Source: Halichondria panicea
Taxonomy: Eukaryota; Porifera; Demospongiae; Suberitida; Halichondriidae
NCBI RefSeq assembly: GCF_963675165.1
Contig: NC_087377.1
Location: 13,946,198 to 14,010,197 of the forward strand
Direction: 5' to 3'
DNA length: 64,000 nucleotides
Shown here piece by piece: positions 47,705 through 59,205 of the stretch. Within the stretch, counting starts at the first letter, position 1. Each line of letters starts with the position of its first letter. Below the pieces are notes generated by a model, which searched no databases, was not told the DNA's origin, and worked only from the letters and a program-made list of their open reading frames with translations. The position numbers were made by a program, and so were the translations under genes.

Positions 47705-48238
47705 GGGCTGTTGTAGAGTAAGCTGTTATATAACGATTATTATTATTATTATTATGTCAGTAACGATTATTACCAAACTGATTAATTTTTCATTTTTAAT
47801 GTTAACGACCGTTACCAAATAAATAAGTGAACGCGAGAAAAGTGGTCTCAAACATGCGTGGCTACACTGGCAATACATTCACCGATTTCACAATCGGGTG
47901 GGCAAGTGATAGTCATTGACTCAATGGACTGGACTCAATGTGTCAACATCTACATGTAAGTAACAGCAAAGAAACTTCCAAAACTGTTTTGTCAAACCAA
48001 GCAAATTCTAATCTGCCAGTCCTGTCGTAAAGCTGCAGGAAGTAATGACATTAGTACACTGTACTGGTATCATATCCAATCTTGCTACAGGGTGAAGAAA
48101 GCAATTCCCATTACCATTCTCACAAGCAATGCCTAGTGAAAGCTGATGCTACCTTTAACGAAGAAAGCTCACTGTGCCATCTGTGTGTTTGACAACCTGT
48201 AGTGTGTCGAGGGGTCAGACACTCCTTTAAATCTTGTA

Positions 48239-48320
48239 CACCCTTCGCCTAAATCTTTGGTAAATCTCTTTAAATCTTTTAAGTCTTGGGTAAATCTCTA
48301 AATCTCTATGAATCTTTATC
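48239..48320. repeat. Left subterminal taaatct array
   Basis: Several taaatct and aaatctct words in one orientation near the left TIR. They probably bind transposase by analogy with subterminal repeats of other large elements. Confidence 0.6.
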
Positions 48321-48723
48321 TGACCTATGAACCTTCTCCATGAACCTTGCATCGAGGTGCATGCACTATCTGCATGCACTATCTATTACATTATGCATAG
48401 ATACTAGTATCTATGCATTGTGCATCACTTTATAGCTATACAAAGACTGTACTGAGTGACTGAATCAAGGTGAACCATTGCTTTTAGAGCCTTGTATAGC
48501 ACTGTTTATAATACTGTAACATTTCATCATTTCACAAGTGTCTATTGTGGAATTCTGACTGGCAGATCTATTGCTACTGACATAGATATTATTATCTTAA
48601 TACTATAGGCTCTGCAGTAAGTCTTATCATACTCATTGCATAGTCTGTCATTGTAGCTGCCAATAATAGTTTATAGTGTAAAGCCACATGACATGTATAA
48701 TAATTATATGATCTATAGGAAAG

Positions 48724-51700
48724 ATGGCTACATGTGATGTTCACCTGGACCCAGCTTTACTCAGCGACGAAGATTTTCTCGCTCTCATGCATGATAAACT
48801 TCCACCGTATGTTGTAAAGTGTATGCTTGCTGCTGGATTCGATGTTGTTGAGGTGGTTACATCAATGGATCTCAGTGACAAGCCTGGGAATTCAATTAAC
48901 ATAATTGAGAAATTTATAAACCAACATTTTTCTGGTAACAATGAGTACACACTATCTCTAAAACCTTTTGTTTTCCCACCTGGTCACCGGATACGATTAT
49001 GTACTTTTTTGTCAGATATACAAAGGCAGGTTGAAACCACCAAAAAGGCAGCGCTAAAAGTGTCCGATCTAAGGCTGAAAATACTAAGGCACTAGTAGTA
49101 CCTGCCCGACCAGCAAGAAAACCAGCCATGACTGACAGCAGTGATAGTGACAGCACCAACTCCATAAATCATGCTTCCAGCTAAATTAGGCGTGCCATTG
49201 CAAAGTGGGTACGAAAGCAGCAGTCGACCTGTCCTTACCACAAAATAAGAGAGAGCGTCCATTTTTCTGTAAAAGTATCACATGTAGCAAAGAGTCACTT
49301 GTTGTCTGCTTTCCTTGAGTGCCGTGCATGCAAAGTAAAAATTAAACTACAAACTCATCCTAAATCCACCACTTATTCAGTATCAAATTGGACCAGACAT
49401 GCCAAAACATGTGCATTCCTCGCAAACCAGCTGTCTGGTAGCAGATCACAGCAAACGTCTATGCTAAATAATTATGTTGTCGCCTCCCTCATCTTCTTCA
49501 TGTGAAGCTGGTACACTCTCTAGAGCTAATGTGCATGCGAATGATCTTGCGCCAAGCGTATCTAACTATGAGGAGCAAACTCTCACAGATCACCCCAACA
49601 TTGATTTGGCTGGACCTGATAGCCATAACAATGAGACAGTAACTGCTGCAGTTGAGCCCGACTCGATCAAAGCACAAGCAGTCAATATGACTGAAAATAA
49701 CATGACACAAGAAGTGAGTATGTCGGAGGAATTGTCAATTGTAGAGCCAACTTTTGTCACAGAGCAACCAACTCCAGTAATTGAGCAGGCCAATACTAAG
49801 CAGGGTTTTCAAGGAGTCCCTCTCCACAGTGATCAGCAGAAACAAGATAGGAGAGGGGCTAACTTTTCTCTCTTCGACTATTCCCGTGATGCTCGACGAA
49901 AGCGCAAACTTGAAGCAGCCCAAAGTGACCCTGATCAAACAGCGATTACTGATTTCTTCTTTGTCATTGATGAGATTGACAGATTGACAAATGATAATAA
50001 GAAGCTACTTGATATGCTTCGACTACGTGACACCAGCGACTCTCAATCTACTCTGCAGTCATGTACTCCTATTCTACGACAGATTGTGGCAAATGCTGAA
50101 AGGAATGTATCCAGGTTACCACATGGTAGGAGACACTCAGAAATGTTGAAGAAGTTTGCAACTTCTCTGTTTATATATGCGCGTTCCTTAGCATATGACT
50201 TCCTCCAGAAAAACCTTTCCCAAGTTATGCCTTCTCTGCGAAGTGTACAGCGAATTGTTCACTCAGAATACAAGACTATCAATGAAGGTCAATTTCGTTT
50301 CGATGAACTTGCTGAATACATTGATCTTCACAATGCACCGAGATTGATATCTGTAGGAGAAGATGCCACAAGAGTCATTTCAAGAGTTGAATATGACCAT
50401 GAAACTGACAGGTGGCGTTGGTTTTGTACTACCTCTTAATGATTTTGGTCTACCTGAAGTTGACTCATTTCTAGCTGTTTTGTTTGAAGCAATTGAAAAA
50501 ATGTTCAGCAAACACAAAATGGCGAAGTACGCTTACGTGTATATGGCTAAACCTCTAGCACTTGGTGTGCCTGCATTCTGCTTGCATGGCATGTTTTGGT
50601 AGCGATTACTTGTTTAAGACATCTACCATAATGACTTGGTGGCAACATATTATAACGGAATGTCACAAAAGGAGTATTGTAGTGCTAAGTTTTGGCTCAG
50701 ACGGCGATTCTCGTCTCTTATCTGGTATGCAGATATGTGCAGGCCTACATGTGAGTGACTCTAGATACAAGGAAGAGATTAAACTGATTCCTAAGTATCC
50801 TTTAAGCAGCCCAAAGATCCCGTCAAAATGGACATGGTTTTGCTTAGAAAGACCATGCTCAGTAGCATACATTCAGGATATTGTCCATATCGCTGTAAAA
50901 TTGAAATGCAGGCTACTAAAACCATCAATTGTTTTGCCTATGGGCTCCTTTGTTGCAAGTGTTCAACATTTTAGACTATTGCAAGCTGCAGTTGGTAAAG
51001 ACTTACATGGGTTGAGGGAGAAGGATGTGGACCATAAGGATAAGCAAAACTATGATGCTGTGCTTAACCTTATAAAGGCTGCGAAACTACTTGCCAGTTT
51101 TCCTGATGCAACAGGCACAAGAATTTACATTCAAGTAATGCAATGCGTTATAGACAGCTATCTAAACAAATCTCTAACTCCTGTTGAGCGTATTGAGTGC
51201 ATTTGGTATGCGACATTTTTTGTCCGCTATTGGCGCAAATGGATCCAACTTCACCCTCACTATAACCTCACGAATAACTTTATCACATCAAATGCGTACA
51301 TGTGCATTGAACTCAATGCACACTCACTCATAACTCTTATTCTAACAATTCGAAACAAGTTAAACAAGCACAGCTCTGCCTTTCAACCATGGGTCTTTGG
51401 GTCACAAACATGCGAAGGATTGTTCAGAGCAGCTCGCAGTATGACTAGTATTTTCTCTACTGTTATCAGCTTTGGCATGCTTGGCCTGGTGTAGCCTCGA
51501 TTCAAGGCCGATTAAAATACGGCCTGGTACCTATTGCAGGGGTGATAGTGCGCATGCGCTTCAAATTACCCAGAATATGGGTAATCGTACTACGAACGTA
51601 AAACCTTAGTAAATTATACCGGAAATTAGTCCGTTTACTAAAATAAAAGATGCTCTCATCTACGTCTAGGACTGTCCTATAGCTGGGTTGTCTTCGCGAG

Positions 51701-52514
51701 TAGCAGTTTGAGGCACCATACACTTCCCATAGCCTGTACAGATCCATGGTAAGACATCCTGACCATACAACCGTCATATAGGTAGATGAGAGCCTCTCCT
51801 GGCTTCAGACTAGTGTGAAAGCCTTCTGGAACAACGCAATAGAGAGCTAACCTGATGTTTACGAAAATAGATGAGGGAAGAAAAGGGGATTCCCCAGATT
51901 TTGGTGAATAAACTAACGCATGCGCACTATCACCCCTGCAATAGGTATATACCAGGCCGTATTTTAATCGGCCTGGAATCGAGGCTAGGCCTGGTGAGAC
52001 GTGTGCATCGACTGCAAATTCAGAGTCAACTACAGGCTGAGTCAGCAAAGACTAACATAATCTTCCCGCAATTGCAGAAGCATCTAGCTAAAGAGGGTAG
52101 CAATTTGTTTGTCCCTGCAGAGCTAGAAAAAACGACCGATGATGCTATTGTTTTAGCTGTACAGAGAGCTAAACAAAGGGCACAAATAACTGTCAAGGAG
52201 CTGGGCATGGCTGACCTTTTGAAGACAAGAAATGAGTGGGATGAAAACATTCCAACAATAGACTGTGATAAAACAGATATTTTTGGAGACTCCTCTGATG
52301 ACAGCGATTATGAAGACAATACTGACTTTTTGATTCCAGAAGAAGACACAAATATATCGGAAGTAGACGTTGCAAGAGACATCGATATTCTGTCCAAAAA
52401 CAAATTGATATCGACAGATTTAGAATGTAAACTAAACCATATACAGCAGTCCCTCCCAAGACTGATAAAAGTGTCAACAGCTGATTCATTGCCTGTGTAT
52501 GAGCCTGTCAGCTT
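48724..52514 (+). pseudogene. Zinc-finger RNase-H-like transposase (broken)
   Basis: ORF segments run in changing frames. First is 48724-49095 (starting MATCDVHLDPALLSDED, a helical SAM-like domain). Next is 49180-49500, with CRACK ... NWTRHAKTC, a C2HC-type finger. Then 49474-50439, 50412-50600 and 50585-51491 follow, continuing after a 496-bp insertion at 51997 to 52514. Candidate catalytic acids are Asp in VGEDATRV (50362-50364), Asp in FGSDGDSR (50700-50702) and Glu in SQTCEGLFRAARSM (51414-51416). A QDIVHIAVKLKCRLLKPS block lies between the last two. The C-terminal part is acidic (DSSDDSDYEDN). Frameshifts lie near 49090, 49490, 50415 and 50590. The DDE reading is an inference from spacing and family feel, not an alignment. 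Confidence 0.7.
51492..51987. mobile_element. 496-bp TAGCCTCG-family TIR element inside the transposase
   Basis: The ends tagcctcgattcaaggccg and (inverted) tagcctcgattccaggccg have inward hairpins and tgcgcatgcg words. The 9-bp target duplication ggcctggtg is at 51483-51491 and 51988-51996. Removal of the element plus one repeat keeps the transposase frame open. Confidence 0.9.
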
Positions 52515-53063
52515 GGTAGAGTAAAGCATGGAAATTCAAGCTACATGAAAATCCGGACGATTTAGCATGACGGCTAGCAAAAACAGAAAGAGCTATGCAG
52601 AAACTAACTTGACACATAAAGAGAAACATACCTTGTAATCGATCTGGTGCGGTATCAGCTTCACAGCTTTCTTCATAATGAGGTAATGAGCATGCAAAAT
52701 AAACGTGCGGATAATTGCATTTTCGGAGAATGCGATGCAATTTCGAGTTGAGCTACTTAGAACATCAATTAGCTAAATCTGAGTTTGCCATCAGCTTTTT
52801 CATGTCCACTTTACTCTGGATCAACCTTTAGCTGAGCAGAAACAGCTGCACTGCTGCACAAAACTTGCTGAGAAGTATTCGCACAAAAAGTGCTAGGTCA
52901 GCATTAATACCATAGCAACAGCAAGGGTGCGGCTAGCCCTCGATAATTGACTTGTAGGTATTAATGCTGACCTAGCAGTTTTGTGTGAATACTTCTCAGC
53001 AAGTTTTGTGCAGCAGTGCAGCTGTTTCTGCTCAGCTAAAGGTTGATCCAGAGTAAAGTGGAC

Positions 53064-54402
53064 TAGCCTCGATCCCAGGCCGATCCGTCTCTAATTGAAC
53101 GCTAGGTCGCCTCCTCGGCCTGGTATTGATTGTATCTGGGCGTGACCGGAAACTGGTAAGTATCAGCTATGACTGTAAAATCTTCAGTTTATCACAGTTG
53201 GCTAAAAATACAGCGATATAATGATATAATGACATAATGACACTAGAAATTAATACTGTGCACAGCAGTACTGCGTCCATAATAAAATGCAGATGTTTAG
53301 AAGCGAAGATCTCAAACAAGAGCTTCCAGAAAGACTTAATAAATACTGCGTTGGATATGCCTGCTAAGCCTTCAGGTGGCATAACAAAGATTGTGTGTTC
53401 ACAGTGCATCAAGAGACAGTAGAATCCTGACGTCACTGGTCAGGATAGCAACCACAAGTGTTGAAAGAGCCATTCCACGTCCGTAGTTTTAGTGCAGGTA
53501 GTTCTATAAGATCGGACCCTTGGGAAGGACACGAGTGGCACTGGGGCATCCTCTTTCAATTAGTTGACACCCATCAGCTAGGAGGAGTACGACGGGGGTT
53601 GGAGGGGAAGGTTCCATTTTGCTCCTGTATACAAATTAGTATGAACTTAAATTCACCATTCCACTATACATTTTGTAACTCACAGTGATGGTCCACACAA
53701 ACTAGCCACGATCCCAGGCCGCACTTCCTTGAAGGTCGGTGAAGGAGGCTAACACAACACCAGTGTCAGTGCCGTAATGTCATATCTTGATCCAGATACC
53801 AAGGATTGGGCTATAGGCTATAGTGTACAATTTCCAATGATGAAAGGGGATTATTGATTTATATCGCTCACCTTGACAATACATCCCAGGCCCAGCCACT
53901 TGTGGACACCCCTGAGCATAGTATACAAGAGATCGATGGCCAGAGTCTGAGGATAGACTCTACCAAGTGTATCTGGCAATCAATGGTCTAATCAAGCGCT
54001 TGTATTAAATTGTGTAGTCAATCAAAGGTAGCCACTGATAGCAGAAACTTGAGAACCTAGGTCTGTTCTTTCACAAGAGTGATGCTCCTTCTTCCTTCGC
54101 ACAAGACAGCTCCTCACACTCTAGCTAGCTAAGCCTATATCTATGACAAACTAAATGAATAGACCTATGACACGGAGTTCTTTGTGATTTAACGGTGATT
54201 TTACGGAGTAAGTATGCTTACATACACTATTAGTGTTCTATTCGCTCCACCTTGCTCAGGTATTCGCTCTTTTTTAGCGAATACCTGAGCAACCACAGCA
54301 ACCACAGCACATGCCCAGATACACGCCCAGATACAATCAATACCAGGCCGAGGAGGCGACCTAGCGTTCAATTAGAGACGGATCGGCCTGGGATCGAGGC
54401 TA
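53064..54402. mobile_element. 1.34-kb TAGCCTCG-family TIR element with 9-bp target duplication
   Basis: The perfect terminal repeats exceed 70 bp, starting tagcctcgatcccaggccg. The duplication aaagtggac is at 53055-53063 and 54403-54411. The interior lacks a transposase; it contains a 49-bp mini-element at 53703. Confidence 0.9.
53703..53751. repeat. 49-bp mini-element made only of TAGCC ends
   Basis: It reads tagccacgatcccaggccg and closes with gtgaaggaggcta; the flanks cacacaaac and acacaacac could be a decayed 9-bp target repeat. Confidence 0.4.
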
Positions 54403-54704
54403 AAAGTGGACATGAAAAAAGCTGATGGCAAACTCAGATTTAGCTAATTGATGCTCTAAGTAGCTCAACTCGAAATTGCATCACATTCTCCGAAAATGCA
54501 ATTATCCGCACGTTTATTTTGCATGCTCATTACCTCATTATGAAGAAAGCTGTGAAGCTGATACCGCACCAGATCGATTACAAGGTATGTTTCTCTTTAT
54601 GTGTCAAGTTAGTTTTCTGCATAGCTCTTTCTGATTTTGCTAGCCGTCGTGCTAAATCGTCCGGATTTTTCATGTAGCTTGAATTTCCATGCTTTTACTC
54701 TACC

Positions 54705-55412
54705 TTTAGAGAAAAGACCCAAGAAATATACTTATGCTGCTACTCCATTTCTGAAAGTATCAGGTGAAGATGGCAAGTCCGTATTTATTAGAAAAACAAC
54801 AGCAGTTTGGCTTTTTCAAGAAGGTGAACGTGTTTCATCAGACAGGCTGTTTCGAGTAAGAAACAAGCAGCCTTTTCTTCTTTTATCAAAAAACCTAAAA
54901 GCACCATCGATGGAACTGAGAGCACACTACCACGGATAACTGACATGGTGAGTGTAGGAGATTTGTGTGTGTTTGAAACGGAAGAAGGCAAGTGGTCCAT
55001 TGGAAGAGTATTGCAGTTTGCTAAGCTAATCACCCATCACCCATACAAAGATATGTGTATCGATTTGTCTCTTGCTAAAGGGATGGGTGTTCTCTGCTCG
55101 TGGTTTCTGGCTCAAGAAGACTCAACGAGAGTGTTTAAACTGTTTCATAATCCAGGTGTAACACACACATACATTCCCCTTTCAAAGTATGTGTGCACAA
55201 TAACATTGCAGTGTGTTGATATTAAACAGTCCGTAGCTGATCCTACCTTACTTCAGAATGTAGTAAGCCATACTATCGGGGAGAGTAACTCTCATGAACG
55301 CAGACTCGCCTTGGCCCAGGAATTTCATCTTAAAGCTGAGAGTGAATCATTCATCAGCAGTAACCTAAAAACTGGCTCGACTAAGATAACGATATCCAGC
55401 AGTAGTGCATGA
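54705..55412 (+). pseudogene. Middle region of the transposon protein (BAH-like segment?)
   Basis: The first stretch, RPKKYTYAATPFLKV ... KTTAVWLFQEGERVSSDRLFRV, runs to about 54890. A frameshift then leads to DMVSVGDLCVFETEEGKWSIGRVLQF, a beta-rich segment reminiscent of BAH/Tudor-like chromatin modules, followed by a polar stretch and a stop at 55412. A possible overlap in another frame (VHDEDTEPCLKGTSIW) links it to the protease. The domain identity is a guess; the position between transposase and Ulp1 is clear. Confidence 0.55.
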
Positions 55413-56204
55413 TGAAGACACCGAACCTTGTTTAAAGGGTACAAGCATTTGGAAAAAAAATTGAGCAATTTCATTTGTACAAGGCTGATAAGGATGTACT
55501 CCTAAGCAGTAAAAAGTGGCTCAATGACAACCACTTGAACTGTGCACAAAAACTAATTCATAGCCAATTCCCTCAATATGGAGGGCTACGAAGTACACTA
55601 ACCCAAACCAAACCTCTAGAGCCTCTACCTCCAGATTCTCTCCAAGTTGTACACATTAATAGAAATCATTGGGCCACAGTCTCCACGATAGGAGTGGGAC
55701 AACTGCAAGACACTGACGTCTTCCTATATGACTCATTGTACTCTCATACAGAGATTAGTTTGACCACCAAGATTCTACTTGCAAAGTTGCTGAAATCAAG
55801 TGAACATTTCATTAGACTGTGTGTTCCACAAATGCCAAAGCAGTGGGGGGCATCAGATTGTGGGTTGTTTTCGATAGCCTATGCCACACACCTGGCATTT
55901 GGGAAGGACCCAAGTGGCGTCACATTCATACAACCTTCTATGAGAAACCATTTTCTTCATTGCATTGAAGATGAAAAGATGAAACCATTTCCAGTGGGAC
56001 CTGAGAGGAGGAAGAGAGGGGCTTCAAAGCAAATTATTATTAACATTGATCTATTGCTATTGTCGCTGCCCAGATGATGGAACCAAAATGATAGCTTGTG
56101 ATGGGACAAGTTGCCCACTTGGGGGTTGGTTTCACAGAAAATGCCTTGAAGTGAACACTAAAATTCCCGAGTTGTGGTATTGCAAACGATGCATCGTGCA
56201 CTGA
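55413..56204 (+). pseudogene. Ulp1-type cysteine protease followed by a PHD finger
   Basis: The protease ORF is open from about 55462 to 56077. Counting from 55475, it has the WLND motif (15-18), His65 in NRNHWATV, Asp86 in LYDSLY, Gln123 and Cys129 in PKQWGASDCG: the complete His-Asp-Gln-Cys set of C48 (SUMO-protease-like) enzymes. An A-run of eight (55453-55460) is the likely site of a frameshift from the upstream part. A second frame change joins to 56052-56204, a PHD finger: CYCRC, ACDGTSC, GGWFHRKC, WYCKRC (C4HC3), ending at TGA 56202. These belong to the transposon, not to a host gene. The enzyme might cleave a transposase polyprotein or remove SUMO-like tags; neither is shown. Confidence 0.8.
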
Positions 56205-56339
56205 AGTATGTATAATTATTATATAGCTAGAGGTATCTGTTTTTTATGAAAATAATGTTATATAGTTATAGTGATTATGCTTGACTGTATGTTGTCTATT
56301 ATACTTGCTATGTAAACCTTGTATAGACTATACTACAAG

Positions 56340-56545
56340 TTAGCTAGATTTACAGCACTAAATCTCGAGTAAATCTCTGCAAATCTTGCTAAATCTCTGT
56401 AAATCTTGCTAAATCTCTGCAAATCTTGCTAAATCTCGAGCAAATCTCCAAAATCTAGGTAAATCTGGGCAAAATCCGCAGTAAATCTGTAAATCTTGCT
56501 AAATCTGGGTAAATCCCGCTAAATCTTAGATCTTTGATAAATTTT
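56340..56545. repeat. Right subterminal taaatct array
   Basis: About fifteen (t)aaatct words, many spaced 10-15 bp as in ctaaatctctgcaaatctt, lie inside the right TIR of the large transposon. Confidence 0.75.
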
Positions 56546-56785
56546 CGGATCTTGTACACCATAATCCTAAGTGTCGGACCCCTCGGTATAGTGTGTGGAG
56601 GTGCCACTATAATTATATACTTGATAACTAAATACTTAGTCACCTACTAGCTTCTTGGCTGATACCAGTCATTACTTTTGTACATCTATATAATATTATT
56701 TAAACGATGTCATAATTACCATGGTGATTATCATAACCATAAATTATTCATTTCCTCATTTCCTATTTCTTCATTTCCTCATTTC

Positions 56786-57329
56786 ACAAGTGCAAAAAAC
56801 ATTTTGTGAAAAAATGGGAAGAGTAGGGTTGGAAGAGCATGTGCACTGAAATAACAAAAAGTTCGAAAACAAGATTGTGGGTTGGTATAGTCTTGCATGC
56901 TCCAACTAGTTGAGGGTGGGGCACGATCTTTAACAGTTGGGTCCAGCACTACTTCTCGTTACACCTCTTTCTTTATTTGAGACGCTCGATCACCTATTTT
57001 ACCATCAACTTGTATGTGTTTCTACATAATGACGCTTTGAATGAGGCTTTTTCAAACTAACGTTTCTTTCTGTTACAGCACCGAAACACTAGGTGTAAAA
57101 TTAATAAATTAATATTAAATTTGAGACTCTACAGATGAGCCCTGCCCACCCAAAACTCAAAGTAGTGCTGGACCCAACTGTTAAAGATCGTGCCCCACCC
57201 TCAACTAGTTGGAGCATGCAAGACTATACCAACCCACAATCTTGTTTTCGAACTTTTTGTTATTTCAGTGCACATGCTCTTCCAACCCTACTCTTTCCCA
57301 TTTTTTCACAAAATGTTTTTTGCACTTGT
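56786..57329. repeat. Long inverted repeat, arms about 168 bp
   Basis: The left arm (56786-56953, starting acaagtgcaaaaaac) is mirrored by 57162-57329 with a 200-bp loop. A partial third copy of the outer part lies at 57480-57545. Probably a foldback MITE. Confidence 0.8.
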
Positions 57330-57545
57330 TTGTAAAATTTGTTCACTGCATGCATGCGTTATTTTATAAATAGTCCTGGGAAACCACGTACAATATTTTA
57401 AGTAATTACGTTTTGTTGTGTCTATTCTAATGGGCGTTCCTTTTAGGGTTACCCATCTTGTTCACATCCTTTTGAGCGGCTCATCCAACATGCAACCCTA
57501 CTTCTCACCATTATTTTTTCACAAATGTTTTTTTACACTTGTTTG

Positions 57546-58885
57546 TATCTACACTTTTTTCTTCACAGGTACCATTTATCTATGGTGCTAGCTAGATCAA
57601 ATATCTTCAGAAGGTGGCAATCCACCTTTACTATGATAAAAAGAGCTAGATCTAGCTAACTGTACTGAATTTTTATTTGCACTGTTGCAGTTTGTGTCTG
57701 TTATGATAATTTTCATGAAGTTTTTTGGTCTTCAATAATTTATTATCACAAGCTAGCTCAGAGCAGGCGCGCTCAGAATGCAATGAAGAGCTTTACTTGC
57801 GAGCATTAATTAAGGTATAGCCAGCGATAGGCGAACTGACCTCTGCACCTAATAAAGAAGCCATATCATACACCCTAGCAAATTTAACTTCGAAGGAAAG
57901 CGATTAGTTCTGGACGTACCCAAGGCGACAGAGGACACTAATATGTGTCTAGTTTGTGCTGTGGAGCTACAGTTCTCTAGATTATCTCGCGGAAGAACGT
58001 GAGGAGAAGAATGACAAAAAGTTGTTGTTTTTTTACTTTTGCTGTTTTTATAACTTTTTCATACAATGTTCAATTCAGTTCATATTTCACACAAATGTCA
58101 CAAATGATATTGGCAACAGATATATAAACTCAAAATAACTTTGTCTTGCTTCTTGGGTGACATCCAGAGGGGGCCTTTTTGCTGTTTTCGACCCAACCCT
58201 ACTATTAGCACTACCGTGCTAATGATTTCCTTTCTCATTCCCTGTTTTATCACCACCCCACAAAGGCGGGGCAGCTCTGATGTACACGCCTATAATTATA
58301 ACTCCGTAAATAACACCGCCCACTTGTTCATCTCCGTATACTGGATTCTATTTTTAGTCTCTTGATACAAAGTCGGATGAGTACGTACGGTACATAGTAA
58401 TTTGCATGCCCTCTTCTCTTAGCTGTATACGCCCTTGGTAGAGTGGATAATTATATCAGAGTCACTATATGTTGCACTGTCCCAGATATAATTGTACCTC
58501 GATCTGAGCCAGGCCGTCTAAAAATGAAGGTGAGTTGAGAGGATGGCTCATAGACATGATAATGCCAGGTCTAAATGTAGCTAGCTAGCTTGGCTCTAAT
58601 AATAAGTCCAAAGTGCCTGGTCTAGAGATCTAGATTTTGTTACATGAAGAACAATAATCTAGCTTTGTCCTTTCATAGATATATGAAGAAAGAAAGGGGT
58701 TGGAAATGGAATTGGTGCACGTGACCATTTAACATTAATAGTTATACACAAAGGCCTCGAAAACTATCTGCTTTTCGTCCTATTTTTTGCCGAGTAATAA
58801 ACTCACTCGAAATAAGAAAGTAGATATTATTATCTTTTAGCAATTTTTAACACGCTTATTCAATGAGCCACGTGTAGTATGTTAA
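57546..58885. other. No gene seen
   Basis: Short ORFs only. The right part (58690-58870) matches, inverted and diverged, the stretch at 35104-35290 (acacgtggctcat and gcaattt...aacacgc blocks), an older dispersed repeat. Confidence 0.4.
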
Positions 58886-59205
58886 TAGTCTCATGAATCA
58901 GCCGTACCTTTGGTATCAGTCTGAGCACTCTTTACGTGAAGTCGTTTCACAATGGAATGTATTACGTCACTGTAAAAGCTAACAAAACCATAAAAATGCA
59001 ACCACATCCGCTATCTCTGCTCAGCCACATCACTGCTTGCTGCTCAACCGCATGTAAAGTTTCACTATTATTTGCTGCCTCCTATTCAAGCCACCTGATG
59101 CTTGTGAGCAATCTCATTGGTCACGTTGGAAATCCACCGTGGCCCATGAGTTCATGTAAAGAGTGCTCAGACGGACACCAAAGGTGCGGCTGATTCATGA
59201 GACTA
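58886..59205. mobile_element. 320-bp TIR element, TAGTCTCATGAATCAGCC family
   Basis: Inverted ends tagtctcatgaatcagccg; the possible 9-bp target repeats gtatgttaa and gtacgttat share seven positions. It is inserted in an older repeat with inverted cacgtg(g)-bearing flanks. Confidence 0.75.

Larger units (their letters stand above)
52515..54704. mobile_element. Foldback palindrome (about 850 bp) interrupted by a younger element
   Basis: The left arm, from ggtagagtaaa at 52515 to about 52911, is mirrored by 52956-53063 and then 54412-54704. The piece 53064-54402 plus one 9-bp repeat is a later insertion in the right arm. The centre is a 40-bp loop containing gcaagggtgcggctagcc. Deleting 52515-54704 joins the transposase ORF in frame to the ORF at 54705, so this is an insertion and not part of the original gene. 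Confidence 0.85.
48208..56588 (+). mobile_element. Large DNA transposon: transposase, Ulp1 protease and PHD finger
   Basis: The left end cgaggggtcagacact (48208) pairs with the inverted cgaggggtccgacact (right edge 56585). The word tagtgtgt lies directly left (48200-48207) and just right (56589-56596), suggesting an 8-bp target duplication. Both subterminal regions hold arrays of taaatct. The coding parts are transposase (48724-52514), a middle region (54705-55412), and Ulp1 plus PHD (to 56204). Without the nested insertions the element would be about 6.7 kb. The 8-bp duplication and a Ulp1 domain are known from KDZ (Kyakuja-Dileera-Zisupton) elements and some others; I cannot fix the superfamily. 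Several frameshifts make this copy defective. Confidence 0.75.

Noticed and set aside
52486-52740. 84-residue minus-strand ORF near the foldback
   Set aside because: It lies in a foldback arm, lacks any family feature, and its mirror copy is not conserved as protein.
55475-56077. Host SUMO protease gene
   Set aside because: The Ulp1 domain is complete at its catalytic residues but lies inside transposon ends, follows a transposase in register, and has flanking frameshifts, so it belongs to the mobile element.
56340-56545. Telomere-like or satellite array (taaatct words)
   Set aside because: Irregular spacing and a matching array at the other end of the large transposon identify it as a subterminal repeat.
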